The notes: generated from the sequence alone by a model not told the origin. Positions 16,584 through 25,352 are shown, numbered from the stretch's first letter. The stretch: DNA of 64,000 nt from Latilactobacillus graminis DSM 20719 (GCF_001436415.1 NZ_AYZB01000003.1:124001-188000); one strand, 5' to 3'. Numbers and translations are program-made.

Positions 16584-17837
16584 TTACTGGTGCCATTCTT
16601 TGTGTTGCTGATAGGTGGCAAACAATGCTTTAAAAATACCTTTGTCGGAATAAACTAGAATATTCCTACGATAGACAAGCAACGCTAAGTAAGTCAGTCC
16701 GATGAGTGTCACCATAGCAATCAGAAGCCCCATGCTCGCTCCTAATGTGCCAACATCGCCATTGGCCAGGCGCACCGGTAACATAATCTGTGAAAACAAC
16801 GGCACATAGCTCACCACGCGAAGCATTGGCATATCGGTCTGTGATGCCAATAAAAAGCCACCCAAATAACTTAGGGTACCTAGTAGAATTAATGGCGAAA
16901 TAGCTTGTTGTACTTGGTCCATTCGGGACACAGCAGCACCTAACATTGCCGCCAATACCGTGTAGAGTAAGACGCCAATAATTAAAAAGATCCCTGCATA
17001 CCACATCGCCGGTGCAACCAAAGCACGACGAATAACCGGTAATAATTCTGCTAGTGGTAAGCTTTGTTTCAAAATTTGAAACCCGATAATCCCAACCAAA
17101 ATATAGGTAACAATCTGCGTGACTAGTAAGGCTAAAATCGCGACAATCTTTGCGAAAAATTGAATTTCAATCGAAACACTTGATAGGACAATTTCCATGA
17201 TGCGTGACCCTTTTTCTGTCGCAATTTCCTGGGCAATCATTCCAGCATAGTTCACGATAAAGATAAACATCAAGACGGTAATTCCAATTGAGATAATTTG
17301 GCTCACTTCTTTGGTGTTTTCCCGGGAAATCTCTTGATGACCATTTTGATAATTAATGGTCACTGGTGCAATGACCGTTGGCGTCATCAAATTCTGAATC
17401 TGTTCAGGCGCAACGCCTGCTTGTTGTGCCAAGGTTACTAAATGAATCTGATTTAACTGATTTTCTAGGATACTCGCATCAAATGATGGACTATCTTTTC
17501 GTTGATAGTAGCGACTGATAGTCTGTCCCTTTTCTTCACTTAGCAATAAATAGCCATCAATCTGCTCTTTCTGGAGCGCTTTAGTAGCTTGTGCTTGAGT
17601 CGTAATCTGCTGATCAATCTGATATGTTTTATCTTTTAACTGCTGTAATTCAGTCTGTTCCGCTGGTTGGGACGCTAAAACTCCAATTCTAACGGGTTCT
17701 TTGCTATGATTCATCAAGCGACTGACACTAAGCGTAATCCCGAGCGTCACAATTGGTATTAAAATCATGATTAGATATGCTGGGCTCTTAATATTCTTTA
17801 GAAATACCTGCTTAAAAATCACTTTAAACTTAAACAC
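16584..17837 (-). CDS. ABC-2 type exporter permease (NatB/YhaP-like)
   Basis: The 417-residue membrane protein has an N-terminal membrane segment (about 20-42), a large extracellular loop (about 43-175) and then five or six membrane segments. This is the layout of NatB/YhaP permeases that pair with NatA/YhaQ ATPases for Na+ or peptide/drug export. It overlaps the preceding ATPase gene by 8 bases, so they are translationally coupled. Its coding sequence contains a Noc-binding-like 14-mer at 17317-17330. Confidence 0.9.
   Translation of the reverse strand: MFKFKVIFKQVFLKNIKSPAYLIMILIPIVTLGITLSVSRLMNHSKEPVRIGVLASQPAEQTELQQLKDKTYQIDQQITTQAQATKALQKEQIDGYLLLSEEKGQTISRYYQRKDSPSFDASILENQLNQIHLVTLAQQAGVAPEQIQNLMTPTVIAPVTINYQNGHQEISRENTKEVSQIISIGITVLMFIFIVNYAGMIAQEIATEKGSRIMEIVLSSVSIEIQFFAKIVAILALLVTQIVTYILVGIIGFQILKQSLPLAELLPVIRRALVAPAMWYAGIFLIIGVLLYTVLAAMLGAAVSRMDQVQQAISPLILLGTLSYLGGFLLASQTDMPMLRVVSYVPLFSQIMLPVRLANGDVGTLGASMGLLIAMVTLIGLTYLALLVYRRNILVYSDKGIFKALFATYQQHKEWHQ
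17317..17330. promoter_or_regulatory. Candidate Noc-binding sequence (NBS) 1
   Basis: TTTTCCCGGGAAAT matches the Bacillus Noc-binding palindrome ATTTCCCGGGAAAT at 13 of 14 positions. It lies within the ABC permease gene. A noc gene is at 51597-52454. Confidence 0.55.
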
Positions 17838-18726
17838 GGCCTTCCTCCACTTTCATTCTAAAGATTTCATCGAGCGTTGGTGCTTGTTGACTAAACTCTA
17901 AGATGTACCCCTTTTGGGTGGCTAAGTCAAAAACTGTTTTACCGACCGTTTCGTCAGCCAAAGTTAATTCAAACCGCTTTCCGTGCTGTGTTACACGTGA
18001 AACACCATCAATCTTCGCTAAAATTTCAGGTGCTAGAGGCGCTTCTAAGAATAGTTGCGTTCGACCGAACTGATTCCGAATTTCATCGATTGTCCCAGAC
18101 AACACCACTTGGCCATCACGTAGCATCACGATTTGATCGCTAATCCGGGCGACATTCGTCATATCGTGGCTTGAAAAAATGATTGCCGAACCTTGTTCTT
18201 TAAGCCATAAAATACCTTCTTCTAAGCGTTCTGCGTTCACTGGATCGAGTCCACTAAAGGGTTCATCAAGAATAATGAGTTCCGGTTGATGAATCAAAGT
18301 CGCAATCAACTGAACCTTCTGCTGATTTCCCTTAGAGAGCGCGTTAATCTTATCAGTACGCTGTCCTTTGACTTGAAATCGTTCTAACCATTCGTCAATT
18401 TTCGGCTTAATTTCGGCCCGATTACGACCACGAAGCTGCGCAAAGTATAGGATTTGTTGTTCCACGGTCATCTTTGGATATAAGCCCCGTTCTTCTGGTA
18501 AATAGCCAATTTGATCATAATCCGCAGTGGTAATCGCGTGACCTTTCCAGAGAATAGTCCCCGTATCTGGTGCCATAAAATTCAAGATCATCCGAAAGGT
18601 CGTTGTCTTTCCAGCTCCATTTTGACCAATTAAGCCTAATATTTCGCCCGGCTTAACAGTAAATGAAACATCGTCGACCGCTAGCATCGTTCCGAAACTT
18701 TTGGATAAATGTGATAAAGTCAGCAC
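17830..18726 (-). CDS. ABC transporter ATP-binding protein (NatA/YhaQ-like)
   Basis: The 298-residue ATPase has Walker A GQNGAGKTT, signature LSKGNQQKVQ (the LSGGQ variant typical of NatA-type exporters), Walker B LIILDEPFSG and the H-loop SSHD. A C-terminal extension of about 80 residues is usual in this subgroup. It starts at GTG after a G-rich ribosome-binding site. It forms an exporter with the overlapping permease. The substrate is unknown. Confidence 0.93.
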   Translation of the reverse strand: MLTLSHLSKSFGTMLAVDDVSFTVKPGEILGLIGQNGAGKTTTFRMILNFMAPDTGTILWKGHAITTADYDQIGYLPEERGLYPKMTVEQQILYFAQLRGRNRAEIKPKIDEWLERFQVKGQRTDKINALSKGNQQKVQLIATLIHQPELIILDEPFSGLDPVNAERLEEGILWLKEQGSAIIFSSHDMTNVARISDQIVMLRDGQVVLSGTIDEIRNQFGRTQLFLEAPLAPEILAKIDGVSRVTQHGKRFELTLADETVGKTVFDLATQKGYILEFSQQAPTLDEIFRMKVEEGRV

Positions 18727-18940
18727 GTCCCCAACCCCCTACTTTTCATTACCTTAACTATACCGTATTCGTTCCAAAAACGCATCGTCCAAATAAATAG
18801 CGATTAAGATTAATGACTGTCTCATCAATGATCCCATTGTTTTGTGATACTATCACCATTCAATTATTCACAATATTTATCGCTTTAATTCTCGCTTGTC
18901 TTTCACCTTTTATTTTCGCAACCCAAAGCTACATTTAACT

Positions 18941-18986
18941 AAAAAAAGCGGTAACTACTATCTAATTTAGTAGTTACCGCTTTTTT
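18941..18986. terminator. Strong bidirectional terminator after hsp20
   Basis: A7-GCGGTAACTACTA pairs perfectly with TAGTAGTTACCGC-T6 around a 7-base loop. Sequence 18727-18940 holds nothing that I can call a gene. Confidence 0.9.
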
Positions 18987-18994
18987 GATTTTAA

Positions 18995-19435
18995 TTAATG
19001 GATTTCAATATGATTGGCTGGTTGATCTGATTCATTTAACTTCGGTAACATCAATTGTAAGACGCCATCTTTATATTGCGCATCGATTTGATCCCGGTTG
19101 ACACCAGGTAGATAGAACTGCCGACTAAAGCGACCATAATGCCGTTCGCTTTGAACGATATTCCCTTGACTATCACTATGATCAGCGAAACTATCACGTT
19201 TAGCACTAATCTTCAATGTATTATCTTGATAATCCACGTGAATATCTTTCTTGTCCAGTCCTGGTAAATCAACCGCTAATTGGTAATCCTTATCGGTCTC
19301 TTTGACATCTGTTTTGAGTAAGTTGTCCGTTTCAGGCGACATTGCCATCAATTGCTGACCGAAATTCTTGAACCAATCATCTCCACCAAAACCATCTAAC
19401 CAATTTTGACGACCATTCATTAATTCGTTTGCCAT
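18995..19435 (-). CDS. Small heat-shock protein, Hsp20/alpha-crystallin family
   Basis: The 146-residue ATP-independent holdase chaperone has an alpha-crystallin domain at about 38-130, with the signature DLPGLDKKDIHVDY and the conserved GVL motif (YKDGVLQLMLP). A short C-terminal extension ends in IEIH, related to the IxI oligomerisation motif. The gene is monocistronic and terminated at 18941-18986. A CIRCE element lies upstream of its promoter, so HrcA control is expected. Confidence 0.95.
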   Translation of the reverse strand: MANELMNGRQNWLDGFGGDDWFKNFGQQLMAMSPETDNLLKTDVKETDKDYQLAVDLPGLDKKDIHVDYQDNTLKISAKRDSFADHSDSQGNIVQSERHYGRFSRQFYLPGVNRDQIDAQYKDGVLQLMLPKLNESDQPANHIEIH

Positions 19436-19469
19436 CTCTAAAACTTCCTTTCTTAATCTTTACAATTCT

Positions 19470-19497
19470 ATTGTAATTCATTAATCACGAAATGCAA
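19470..19497 (-). promoter_or_regulatory. Predicted promoter of hsp20
   Basis: On the minus strand TTGCAT (19492-19497) and TACAAT (19470-19475) are separated by 16 bases. The CIRCE element lies 4 bases upstream of the -35 box. Confidence 0.55.
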
Positions 19498-19501
19498 GTA
19501 T

Positions 19502-19528
19502 TTAGCACTCAAACTTAGCGACTGCTAA
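19502..19528. promoter_or_regulatory. CIRCE element (HrcA operator)
   Basis: TTAGCACTC-N9-GACTGCTAA matches the CIRCE consensus TTAGCACTC-N9-GAGTGCTAA with one mismatch. It lies between hsp20 (minus) and ddl (plus). HrcA binding would repress hsp20 at normal temperature; an effect on ddl is possible but not shown. Confidence 0.85.
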
Positions 19529-19625
19529 TAACTAGTTATAGTTCTACCTTTTTCATTTTTGATATCCGTCCTATCTAGTTTTATGCTATACTTAAGGTTC
19601 CAAAAATATTCGGAGGTAGGTTCAT

Positions 19626-20678
19626 ATGAAAATTGTCGTCTTAGCGGGCGGGCGTAGTACCGAACGTAACGTTTCATTGACGTCTGGACACAAAATTACC
19701 AATGCATTACAAACAAAAGGTCATGATGTTGCCTTCGTTGACCTCTTCTTAGGCAACGATCTACAGGACGTCGCATCAATCGATGATCTTTATTCTGCAA
19801 CACCCGTTGAAAAAGATTATGACATCAGCGATGAAGTTTTAACGGATGACGCCATTAACACATTACGTACAGATGGCTCGACTCAACTCTTTGGCCCGAA
19901 TGTCTTAGCGATTTGTAAAACTGCTGATATTGTCTTCCTCGCCCTTCATGGTGGTGCAGGTGAAGATGGTAAAGTTCAAGCGGTTCTCGATCTCTATGAA
20001 ATTCCCTATACTGGTAGCGATACGCTCGCAGCTGGTATTACAATGAGTAAAAAAGTTTCAAAAGAAATTTTATTGTACAATCAAATTCCAACGGCACGTT
20101 TCGTCGCAGCCTATCGGAATCAGCCAATCCCGAAAATTCCATTTGACTATCCAGTGGTGGTTAAACCTAGCAATGGTGGCTCAAGTGTCGGCACGCATAT
20201 TGTCCATGATGCTACTGAATTACAGCCAGCTGTTGAAGACGCCCTACGTTTCGATCGTGAAGCGTTAATTGAAGAGTTCATTAAAGGTCGTGAATTCTCA
20301 CTAGGGGTCATCAATGGTCAACCATTGCCAGCTATCGAAATTGTTGTCAATGACGGTTGGTATGACTTCGAACACAAATTTGTGACTGGGAATACCACTC
20401 AATTTATTACACCTCCCAACGATTTGCCTGATGAAGTCCATGCCGCAATGAAGCAAATGGCGCTTGATGCCATGCATGCACTCGGTTTAATAAACTATGC
20501 CCGGATTGACTTCTTCTGGAGCCCAGAAAATGGCTTACATGTCATTGAAGGTAATAGTTTACCTGGAATGACACCACTTTCACTAATTCCCCAAGAAGCA
20601 GCAGTCCTTGGTATCGGTTATGCTGATCTTTGCGAAATGATTGTGCAGGGTAAATTAGACTTACTTAAAGCAAAATAA
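19626..20678 (+). CDS. ddl: D-alanine--D-alanine/D-lactate ligase
   Basis: The 350-residue ATP-grasp enzyme makes the terminal dipeptide or depsipeptide of the peptidoglycan stem. Visible motifs are [11 protein letters not shown] (E13 aligns with E15 of E. coli DdlB), the serine loop GGSSVGT (S186/S187), and the C-terminal [10 protein letters not shown]. In the omega loop the residue matching DdlB Tyr216 is Phe252 (FEHKF), as in D-Ala-D-Lac ligases of intrinsically vancomycin-resistant lactobacilli and Leuconostoc, so depsipeptide activity is predicted. GGAGG precedes the ATG. It is divergent from hsp20 and ends at a good terminator. Confidence 0.93.
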   Translation: MKIVVLAGGRSTERNVSLTSGHKITNALQTKGHDVAFVDLFLGNDLQDVASIDDLYSATPVEKDYDISDEVLTDDAINTLRTDGSTQLFGPNVLAICKTADIVFLALHGGAGEDGKVQAVLDLYEIPYTGSDTLAAGITMSKKVSKEILLYNQIPTARFVAAYRNQPIPKIPFDYPVVVKPSNGGSSVGTHIVHDATELQPAVEDALRFDREALIEEFIKGREFSLGVINGQPLPAIEIVVNDGWYDFEHKFVTGNTTQFITPPNDLPDEVHAAMKQMALDAMHALGLINYARIDFFWSPENGLHVIEGNSLPGMTPLSLIPQEAAVLGIGYADLCEMIVQGKLDLLKAK

Positions 20679-20684
20679 TCAAAA

Positions 20685-20727
20685 CAAATAGCTCCACGGC
20701 TACTAATCAGTCGTGGAGCTATTTTTT
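20685..20727 (+). terminator. Terminator of ddl
   Basis: AAATAGCTCCACG pairs with CGTGGAGCTATTT and is followed by further T. Confidence 0.88.
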
Positions 20728-20748
20728 AGTGCATTGAGATAAACTATA

Positions 20749-20768
20749 TAGTTCCTAATTAGGAACTA
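20749..20768. repeat. Perfect 20-bp palindrome
   Basis: TAGTTCCTAATTAGGAACTA is a perfect palindrome. It overlaps the stop codon of the small HTH gene and shares AGTT with a second palindrome, AACTATATAGTT (20742-20753). It has no T-tract and so is not a terminator; it may be a protein-binding site. Confidence 0.6.
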
Positions 20769-20972
20769 ATCTTTAAAAAAAACGTCAATTGGAATCCCTA
20801 ACTGATCATGGAGCAGTTTGATTTCTTTGACGGTAAATGGAATTTTCCCCCTAATTTTACGGTTGGCTGTTGTTAAGGTTTTTCCCAGTAAATCAGCAAC
20901 AACTTGCTGTTTTAAATCATGACTCTTTAAGTAACCTGATAGAACAAATAATTTTTCTGCCAAATTCAGCAC
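20766..20972 (-). CDS. Small XRE/Cro-like DNA-binding protein
   Basis: The 68-residue protein consists of little more than a helix-turn-helix domain (QQVVADLLGKTLTTANRKIRG) and resembles phage Cro/CI-type regulators. The written start is GTG at 20972. A TTG three codons later (20963) has better spacing to the GGGGG motif and may be the true start. It is divergent from another small HTH gene (21132-21362) across a spacer with a 34-bp dyad. No other phage-like gene is nearby. The target is unknown. Confidence 0.7.
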   Translation of the reverse strand: MLNLAEKLFVLSGYLKSHDLKQQVVADLLGKTLTTANRKIRGKIPFTVKEIKLLHDQLGIPIDVFFKD

Positions 20973-21076
20973 CCCCAGGAAACGTTATCAATTCCGTTCC
21001 ACATCAGGAATATTACGATAATGTGTTAAATTTGTCAATTAAAAATTATATTCCCCAAGTGTTCACTTATTGACGT

Positions 21077-21110
21077 CATTTGTCATATAATTAAATTTAT
21101 AAGTCAAATG
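21077..21110. promoter_or_regulatory. 34-bp interrupted dyad between two divergent HTH genes
   Basis: CATTTG-N3-TATAA-N6-TTATA-N3-CAAATG is symmetric about 21093.5. It overlaps a TATAAT box (21086-21091) that is 18 bases after TTCACT. A likely operator for one or both flanking XRE-like proteins. Confidence 0.5.
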
Positions 21111-21131
21111 TACAAAAAAGGACGGTGCTAA

Positions 21132-21362
21132 ATGTTCGGACAATTATTACATGATAAGCGAATCGCTAAGAATTTAACCATGCAACAGCTCGCTAATCTA
21201 CTCAGTACAAAATATAATACTAAGATTAGTAGTTCAATGATTTTCCGTTGGGAAAGAGGCGCTGCCCCATCGTTGAAAGCGCTGTTTATCGTTGCTGTTG
21301 AATTACAAATTGACCTCAATCAATTAGCGACCTTGGTTGCTGATTCAAATCGCATTAACTAG
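21132..21362 (+). CDS. Small XRE-family transcriptional regulator
   Basis: The 76-residue protein is almost wholly an HTH_3 domain: LTMQQLANLL, then SSSMIFRWERGAAPSLKAL, then a helical end. It lacks a sensor domain. It is divergent from the second small HTH gene and preceded by a palindromic promoter region. Its last 8 bases overlap the end of the convergent AI-2E gene. The weak ribosome-binding site is AAAGGACGG. The function of the pair is unknown; a minimal switch is conceivable. Confidence 0.8.
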   Translation: MFGQLLHDKRIAKNLTMQQLANLLSTKYNTKISSSMIFRWERGAAPSLKALFIVAVELQIDLNQLATLVADSNRIN

Positions 21363-22386
21363 TTTTATTTTTATCTGCTCGATGAATCGTTTTTACACCT
21401 AATACATCGAGAAAGAACGTAAAAATTGGTAAGCCTACAATTAAACCCCAGGTTCCCAAGAAGCGTTCTGCCACAAATAAAACTACAAATGTGAAAAATA
21501 TTGGTAACTGTGTTTTGCTTGACATAAACCGGGGATTTAGCACATATGCCTCCAAGGCATGAATGACTAAAATCATGATTAAAATGTAGACCACATATTG
21601 AATTCCCCCGACGGAAAAAGCAATAATACACAATGGGATGCACGATATAATTACCCCGGCAACTGGAATCATTGATAGTAAAAATATCATAATTGCCAAA
21701 CTAGGAATATTGGGCATCTTCATCACGGTTAACGTAACCGTCGTTAATACAGTATTTACAATCGCGATAAAGATTTGCGCTTCGATGACTACTCCAAAGG
21801 TGTTCACGAATTTTTTAGCAAAATACATGATATCTTGGAAAAACCAGCCGTAGGTACTTTTCAAAAAGAGTTTTCCAAATCGTGGTAAGCGATCTAACTC
21901 AATCGTATAGAAAAAACTTAAGACAAATGATAAAACAATTGTCACACCCATTGTCCCAATTCCGGTAATATAGTTAACGATCGTTGATACACCATGTTTT
22001 AGTTGATCTGTCAGATTAAACTGCTTCATATAATCGCCGATAGTCCGCATAAACTGATTAGCATCAAATGAAGGACTTTGATAGAAATTATAGACACTTT
22101 CAACTAATTTAATCGACTGCTTGGCAATCTGAGGCACATAAATCGTTACAGCTAGATACACTAAAAAAATGACCAGCACATAAAGCGGGACCACTACGGC
22201 TGCCGGTGGAATTCGCGTGTACTGTTGCACTTTCCGAACTAATTGAGTTACTAAAAAAGTAAAAATAAACGTTAACAAGATAATGTTCATCATCGAACGC
22301 GAAACATAAATGACACCAATCAGCGTTAAGAGCACAACTAACCGCCTTAGCTGTTGATTTGCCACAAATTTTTGATATAAACTCAC
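21355..22386 (-). CDS. AI-2E family membrane transporter
   Basis: The 343-residue polytopic protein has about eight membrane segments, with the family pattern of two N-terminal helices, a long amphipathic region (about 85-140) and a C-terminal bundle (SMIPVAGVIISCIP; AYVLNPRFMSSKTQLPIF). Despite the name, characterised members include Na+/H+ antiporters as well as AI-2 exporters, so substrate is not assigned. AGGAGGAAA lies before the start. It stands alone. Confidence 0.9.
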   Translation of the reverse strand: MSLYQKFVANQQLRRLVVLLTLIGVIYVSRSMMNIILLTFIFTFLVTQLVRKVQQYTRIPPAAVVVPLYVLVIFLVYLAVTIYVPQIAKQSIKLVESVYNFYQSPSFDANQFMRTIGDYMKQFNLTDQLKHGVSTIVNYITGIGTMGVTIVLSFVLSFFYTIELDRLPRFGKLFLKSTYGWFFQDIMYFAKKFVNTFGVVIEAQIFIAIVNTVLTTVTLTVMKMPNIPSLAIMIFLLSMIPVAGVIISCIPLCIIAFSVGGIQYVVYILIMILVIHALEAYVLNPRFMSSKTQLPIFFTFVVLFVAERFLGTWGLIVGLPIFTFFLDVLGVKTIHRADKNKTS

Positions 22387-22471
22387 ACAGTTTCCTCCTA
22401 GATTAATTCTATATCACCATTTTACAACACTTCCAACTAATTGGATATTCTCGAATTCCAGTAATTGCGAC

Positions 22472-22500
22472 TTACATCTTGCTTAAATTAGTCGTATACT
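22472..22500 (+). promoter_or_regulatory. Predicted promoter of cfa
   Basis: TTACAT (22472-22477), a 17-base spacer, then TATACT (22495-22500). Confidence 0.6.
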
Positions 22501-22541
22501 ACTCTGGTACTTCAAATTTTCATCCAGAAAGGATTTTCAGT

Positions 22542-23732
22542 ATGTTAGAAAAAACTTTTTATAAGAAATTGCTACAACACTCTTTTGATTTCCCAGTGAC
22601 CGTTAATTATTGGGACGGCAGTTCTGAGATTTATGGTTCTGGAGAGCCTGAAGTAGCCATTACTTTTAAAAAAGCAATTCCCATCAAACAACTGTCAAGC
22701 AATGCTTCATTAGCCCTTGGCGAAGCATATATGGCTGGCGATGTTGAAGTGACTAGTGATACAACAGACACCCCACTTCAAAAGCTCTTAACAGCGGCGT
22801 ACAACAGTGCTGATAGTTTCATGCGTAATCGTCATTATATTCATCTGATTCCAAAACAATCACATTCAGAAAAAGCTAGTAAGAAAGATATCCAAAGCCA
22901 TTACGATTTAGGTAATGACTTCTATCAACTTTGGTTGGATAAGACCATGACTTACTCATGTGCTTATTTTGAAAAACCAACTGATGACTTGGAAACCGCA
23001 CAAATTAACAAAGTGCATCATATTTTACGCAAACTCAATCCCCAACCCAACCGAACATTACTTGATATCGGCTGTGGTTGGGGAACATTGATGTTAACGG
23101 CTGCCAAAGAATACCATCTCAACGTGGTCGGAATTACATTGAGCCAAGAACAATATGATTTCGTCCAACAACGAATTGTCGACGAAGGTCTTAGCGATGT
23201 TGCTAGCGTCCAACTTGTTGATTATCGCGAACTCAAACATGCACCATTTGATTACATTACTAGTGTTGGTATGTTTGAACATGTTGGTGAAGAAAACCTT
23301 GGTGCTTACTTCCAAGACGTGGCTGATTACCTCACTGATGACGGTGTGGCACTCATTCACGGTATCACTCGCCAACAAGGTGGCGCACGCAATGCCTGGA
23401 TCAATAAGTACATCTTCCCCGGCGGCTACGTACCTGGTTTAGTTGAAAATACCCAACACATTGTTAATGCTGGCTTACAAATCGCTGATATGGAACCACT
23501 CCGGCGCCATTATCAAAAAACCCTCGAAATCTGGACAGCTAATTTCAACGCCAAAAAAGACGTGATTTTACCAAAATCAGGTTTAGAATTCGTACGTATG
23601 TGGGATCTTTATTTGCAAGCATGCGCCTCATCGTTTGAATCTGGAAATATTGATGTTATTCAATATTTAGTTTCAAAAGGCCCAAGTGCAAGAGATTTAC
23701 CTATGACTAGAGATTATATGTATAACGTATAG
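22542..23732 (+). CDS. cfa: Cyclopropane-fatty-acyl-phospholipid synthase
   Basis: The 396-residue SAM-dependent enzyme methylenates cis-unsaturated fatty acids in membrane phospholipids, typically on acid or stationary-phase stress. Signatures are [16 protein letters not shown]-like sequence ([13 protein letters not shown]), MTYSCAYF, the SAM motif [10 protein letters not shown] and MFEHVGEEN. The ATG at 22542 follows AGAAAGGA by 9 bases; a longer frame upstream would overlap the promoter. It is monocistronic with a strong terminator. Confidence 0.97.
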   Translation: MLEKTFYKKLLQHSFDFPVTVNYWDGSSEIYGSGEPEVAITFKKAIPIKQLSSNASLALGEAYMAGDVEVTSDTTDTPLQKLLTAAYNSADSFMRNRHYIHLIPKQSHSEKASKKDIQSHYDLGNDFYQLWLDKTMTYSCAYFEKPTDDLETAQINKVHHILRKLNPQPNRTLLDIGCGWGTLMLTAAKEYHLNVVGITLSQEQYDFVQQRIVDEGLSDVASVQLVDYRELKHAPFDYITSVGMFEHVGEENLGAYFQDVADYLTDDGVALIHGITRQQGGARNAWINKYIFPGGYVPGLVENTQHIVNAGLQIADMEPLRRHYQKTLEIWTANFNAKKDVILPKSGLEFVRMWDLYLQACASSFESGNIDVIQYLVSKGPSARDLPMTRDYMYNV

Positions 23733-23780
23733 TTCCTAGATCTACTTCTTGCAAGCCATAGCAACAGAATCGATTACAAC

Positions 23781-23827
23781 TAAAAAACGTCCCGATAATC
23801 TTTATTGATTATCGGGACGTTTTTTAG
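23781..23827. terminator. Strong terminator of cfa
   Basis: TAAAAAACGTCCCGATAATC pairs with GATTATCGGGACGTTTTTTA. Symmetric, so it can also end transcription of the small gene on the minus strand. Confidence 0.92.
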
Positions 23828-23833
23828 TGTACC

Positions 23834-24049
23834 TTATTTTAGAAGTGCTTCTGCCTTTTCTTTAACATCTGCATTACTCATCTTAAGATAAGGTTTCATC
23901 GCAGCGACGGTTTGATCCGTGTTGTGGGCGTTAGCTTCCATATAATGATTCCATAAAGCATCACGGACAATTGTATCATCATCACTCCACTCAAATACCT
24001 CGGACATCTTCATATCTAAAACCAATGTTTTTTCAATAGCTGTTGCCAT
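23834..24049 (-). CDS. Small acidic protein of unknown function
   Basis: The 71-residue protein is not recognised. It is acidic and helical, with Trp at 21 and 33, no cysteines, no signal and no membrane segment. A good GGGAGG precedes the ATG, and a strong terminator lies immediately downstream, so it is a real single gene with its own short transcript. It probably acts in the cytoplasm. Confidence 0.75.
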   Translation of the reverse strand: MATAIEKTLVLDMKMSEVFEWSDDDTIVRDALWNHYMEANAHNTDQTVAAMKPYLKMSNADVKEKAEALLK

Positions 24050-24133
24050 ATTAAAAACCTCCCATTTCTTTTACTACAACTTCTATGATAAGCCTCTTTT
24101 AAAAAAGTGGCGTAAAATACGCACTTTTATTTT

Positions 24134-24859
24134 TCAGAGTCTTATCAGGCCGTTCAAAATCACAATTTGACCAATCACAACAACTAGTACGACGTGAGTC
24201 ACAATTTCAAATAGCAAAATCGCATAGGTGCGATCAAAACGCGCACCCCGTGATTGAAATAAACTAACGCCAATTGCAATATTTAAACTAAAAGCCATCA
24301 TGACAGCCATGATTAGTACAAACCAGATTGCTACGATTCCAAAAAATAAGGCCGCTAACAGCGCACCTAAGGCTATGACTAAGGTAATACTACTATATGC
24401 ACTAATCTCCGTTAAAAAGGCGCGTAGCGTGGTTGTCGTCTTTTTCAATAAATAGTGCTTAATTAAGAAGCCACTTCCCACGATAATTACTAAGAATAGT
24501 ACTTGTAACCCCAACACTTTTAAATCAACCGGTAATAGTTGTGGTCGTTGGCGTAATACAACTTGTGATGCCATCACGCCCGCGACGGCCCCTACTTGCT
24601 CTGACCAACTAGCAATCAATAAGCTAACTGTTGCAGTATTCATCAACAAAACCAGACCAAACGTCACTAAACCAAACCATGCATCATACCATTGCCAACG
24701 TACCTTTAACGGGTGTTTTAAACTTTCCGCTAAAAATTGATAGTATTGCTGCCACGGTTGTGCCCGTTGGGGTCGTGTAACATGCCGTACCAGACCACAG
24801 TTGGGACACTGGCGTAATTGACGGCCATATTTAATATGACATTGTGTACATTCTATCAT
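24134..24859 (-). CDS. Zinc-ribbon membrane protein of unknown function
   Basis: The 241-residue protein begins with a zinc ribbon (MIECTQCH and CPNCG, two CxxC pairs) and a short linker. About six hydrophobic segments follow (approximately 55-75, 80-100, 110-135, 150-170, 175-200, 215-238). Such ribbon-plus-membrane proteins occur in many lactobacilli without a known role. The ATG at 24859 follows GGAGAT; a longer frame would overlap the upstream usp gene. It sits 25 bases after usp and 510 bases after panE on the same strand and is probably co-transcribed. Confidence 0.8.
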   Translation of the reverse strand: MIECTQCHIKYGRQLRQCPNCGLVRHVTRPQRAQPWQQYYQFLAESLKHPLKVRWQWYDAWFGLVTFGLVLLMNTATVSLLIASWSEQVGAVAGVMASQVVLRQRPQLLPVDLKVLGLQVLFLVIIVGSGFLIKHYLLKKTTTTLRAFLTEISAYSSITLVIALGALLAALFFGIVAIWFVLIMAVMMAFSLNIAIGVSLFQSRGARFDRTYAILLFEIVTHVVLVVVIGQIVILNGLIRL

Positions 24860-24884
24860 TCGTCTGATCTCCAAATACTTATTT

Positions 24885-25352
24885 TTACCGTACGACTGTA
24901 ACTGAACATGGCGCATATTTCGCTAAATAGCTTGCATGGGTCCCAATTAAATGTTTAGAGGGTTTGGTCTTGGACCCACAAATGACTAAGTCAGGTTGGA
25001 AACCCGGAATCACTTCTTCAACAATCACGTGTCCTGGGTTGCCCTCACTTAAAATCGGTGTCACTTTTTCAACACCAAATTCCTTAGCTTTTTGGACATA
25101 AATATCTAAGTCAGCTGCAATTTCGTCACGACGCGCTTCAACCACATTTGGTGATAGCGACTGATAGATATTTAAATCACCGGTTTCCAAAATGCTAACG
25201 ATCCCAAGTGGAATTTGATACGCTTTAGCTAACGTACAGGCATAGTTAAAAGCTCGTTTTGATGAGGTCGTGTCATCGTCATCGATCGCAATTAACAATT
25301 TTTGATAGTGCATTGATTCAACTTCAATATTTAATTGGCGTTTTTCAGACAT
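24885..25352 (-). CDS. Universal stress protein, UspA family
   Basis: The 155-residue single-domain Usp fold protein opens with KLLIAIDDDDTTSSKRAFNYA. The C-terminal half has LVICGSKTKPSKHLIGTHASYLAKYAPCSVTVVR. The nucleotide motif G-x2-G-x9-G-S/T is only partly kept, so ATP binding is uncertain. GAGGAG precedes the ATG. It lies between panE (17 bases upstream) and the zinc-ribbon membrane gene, probably one transcript. The cellular partner is unknown. Confidence 0.9.
   Translation of the reverse strand: MSEKRQLNIEVESMHYQKLLIAIDDDDTTSSKRAFNYACTLAKAYQIPLGIVSILETGDLNIYQSLSPNVVEARRDEIAADLDIYVQKAKEFGVEKVTPILSEGNPGHVIVEEVIPGFQPDLVICGSKTKPSKHLIGTHASYLAKYAPCSVTVVR

Noticed and set aside
20766-21362. 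Prophage remnant
   Set aside because: Two small HTH genes alone are not enough; no integrase, structural or lysis gene and no attachment repeat was seen.
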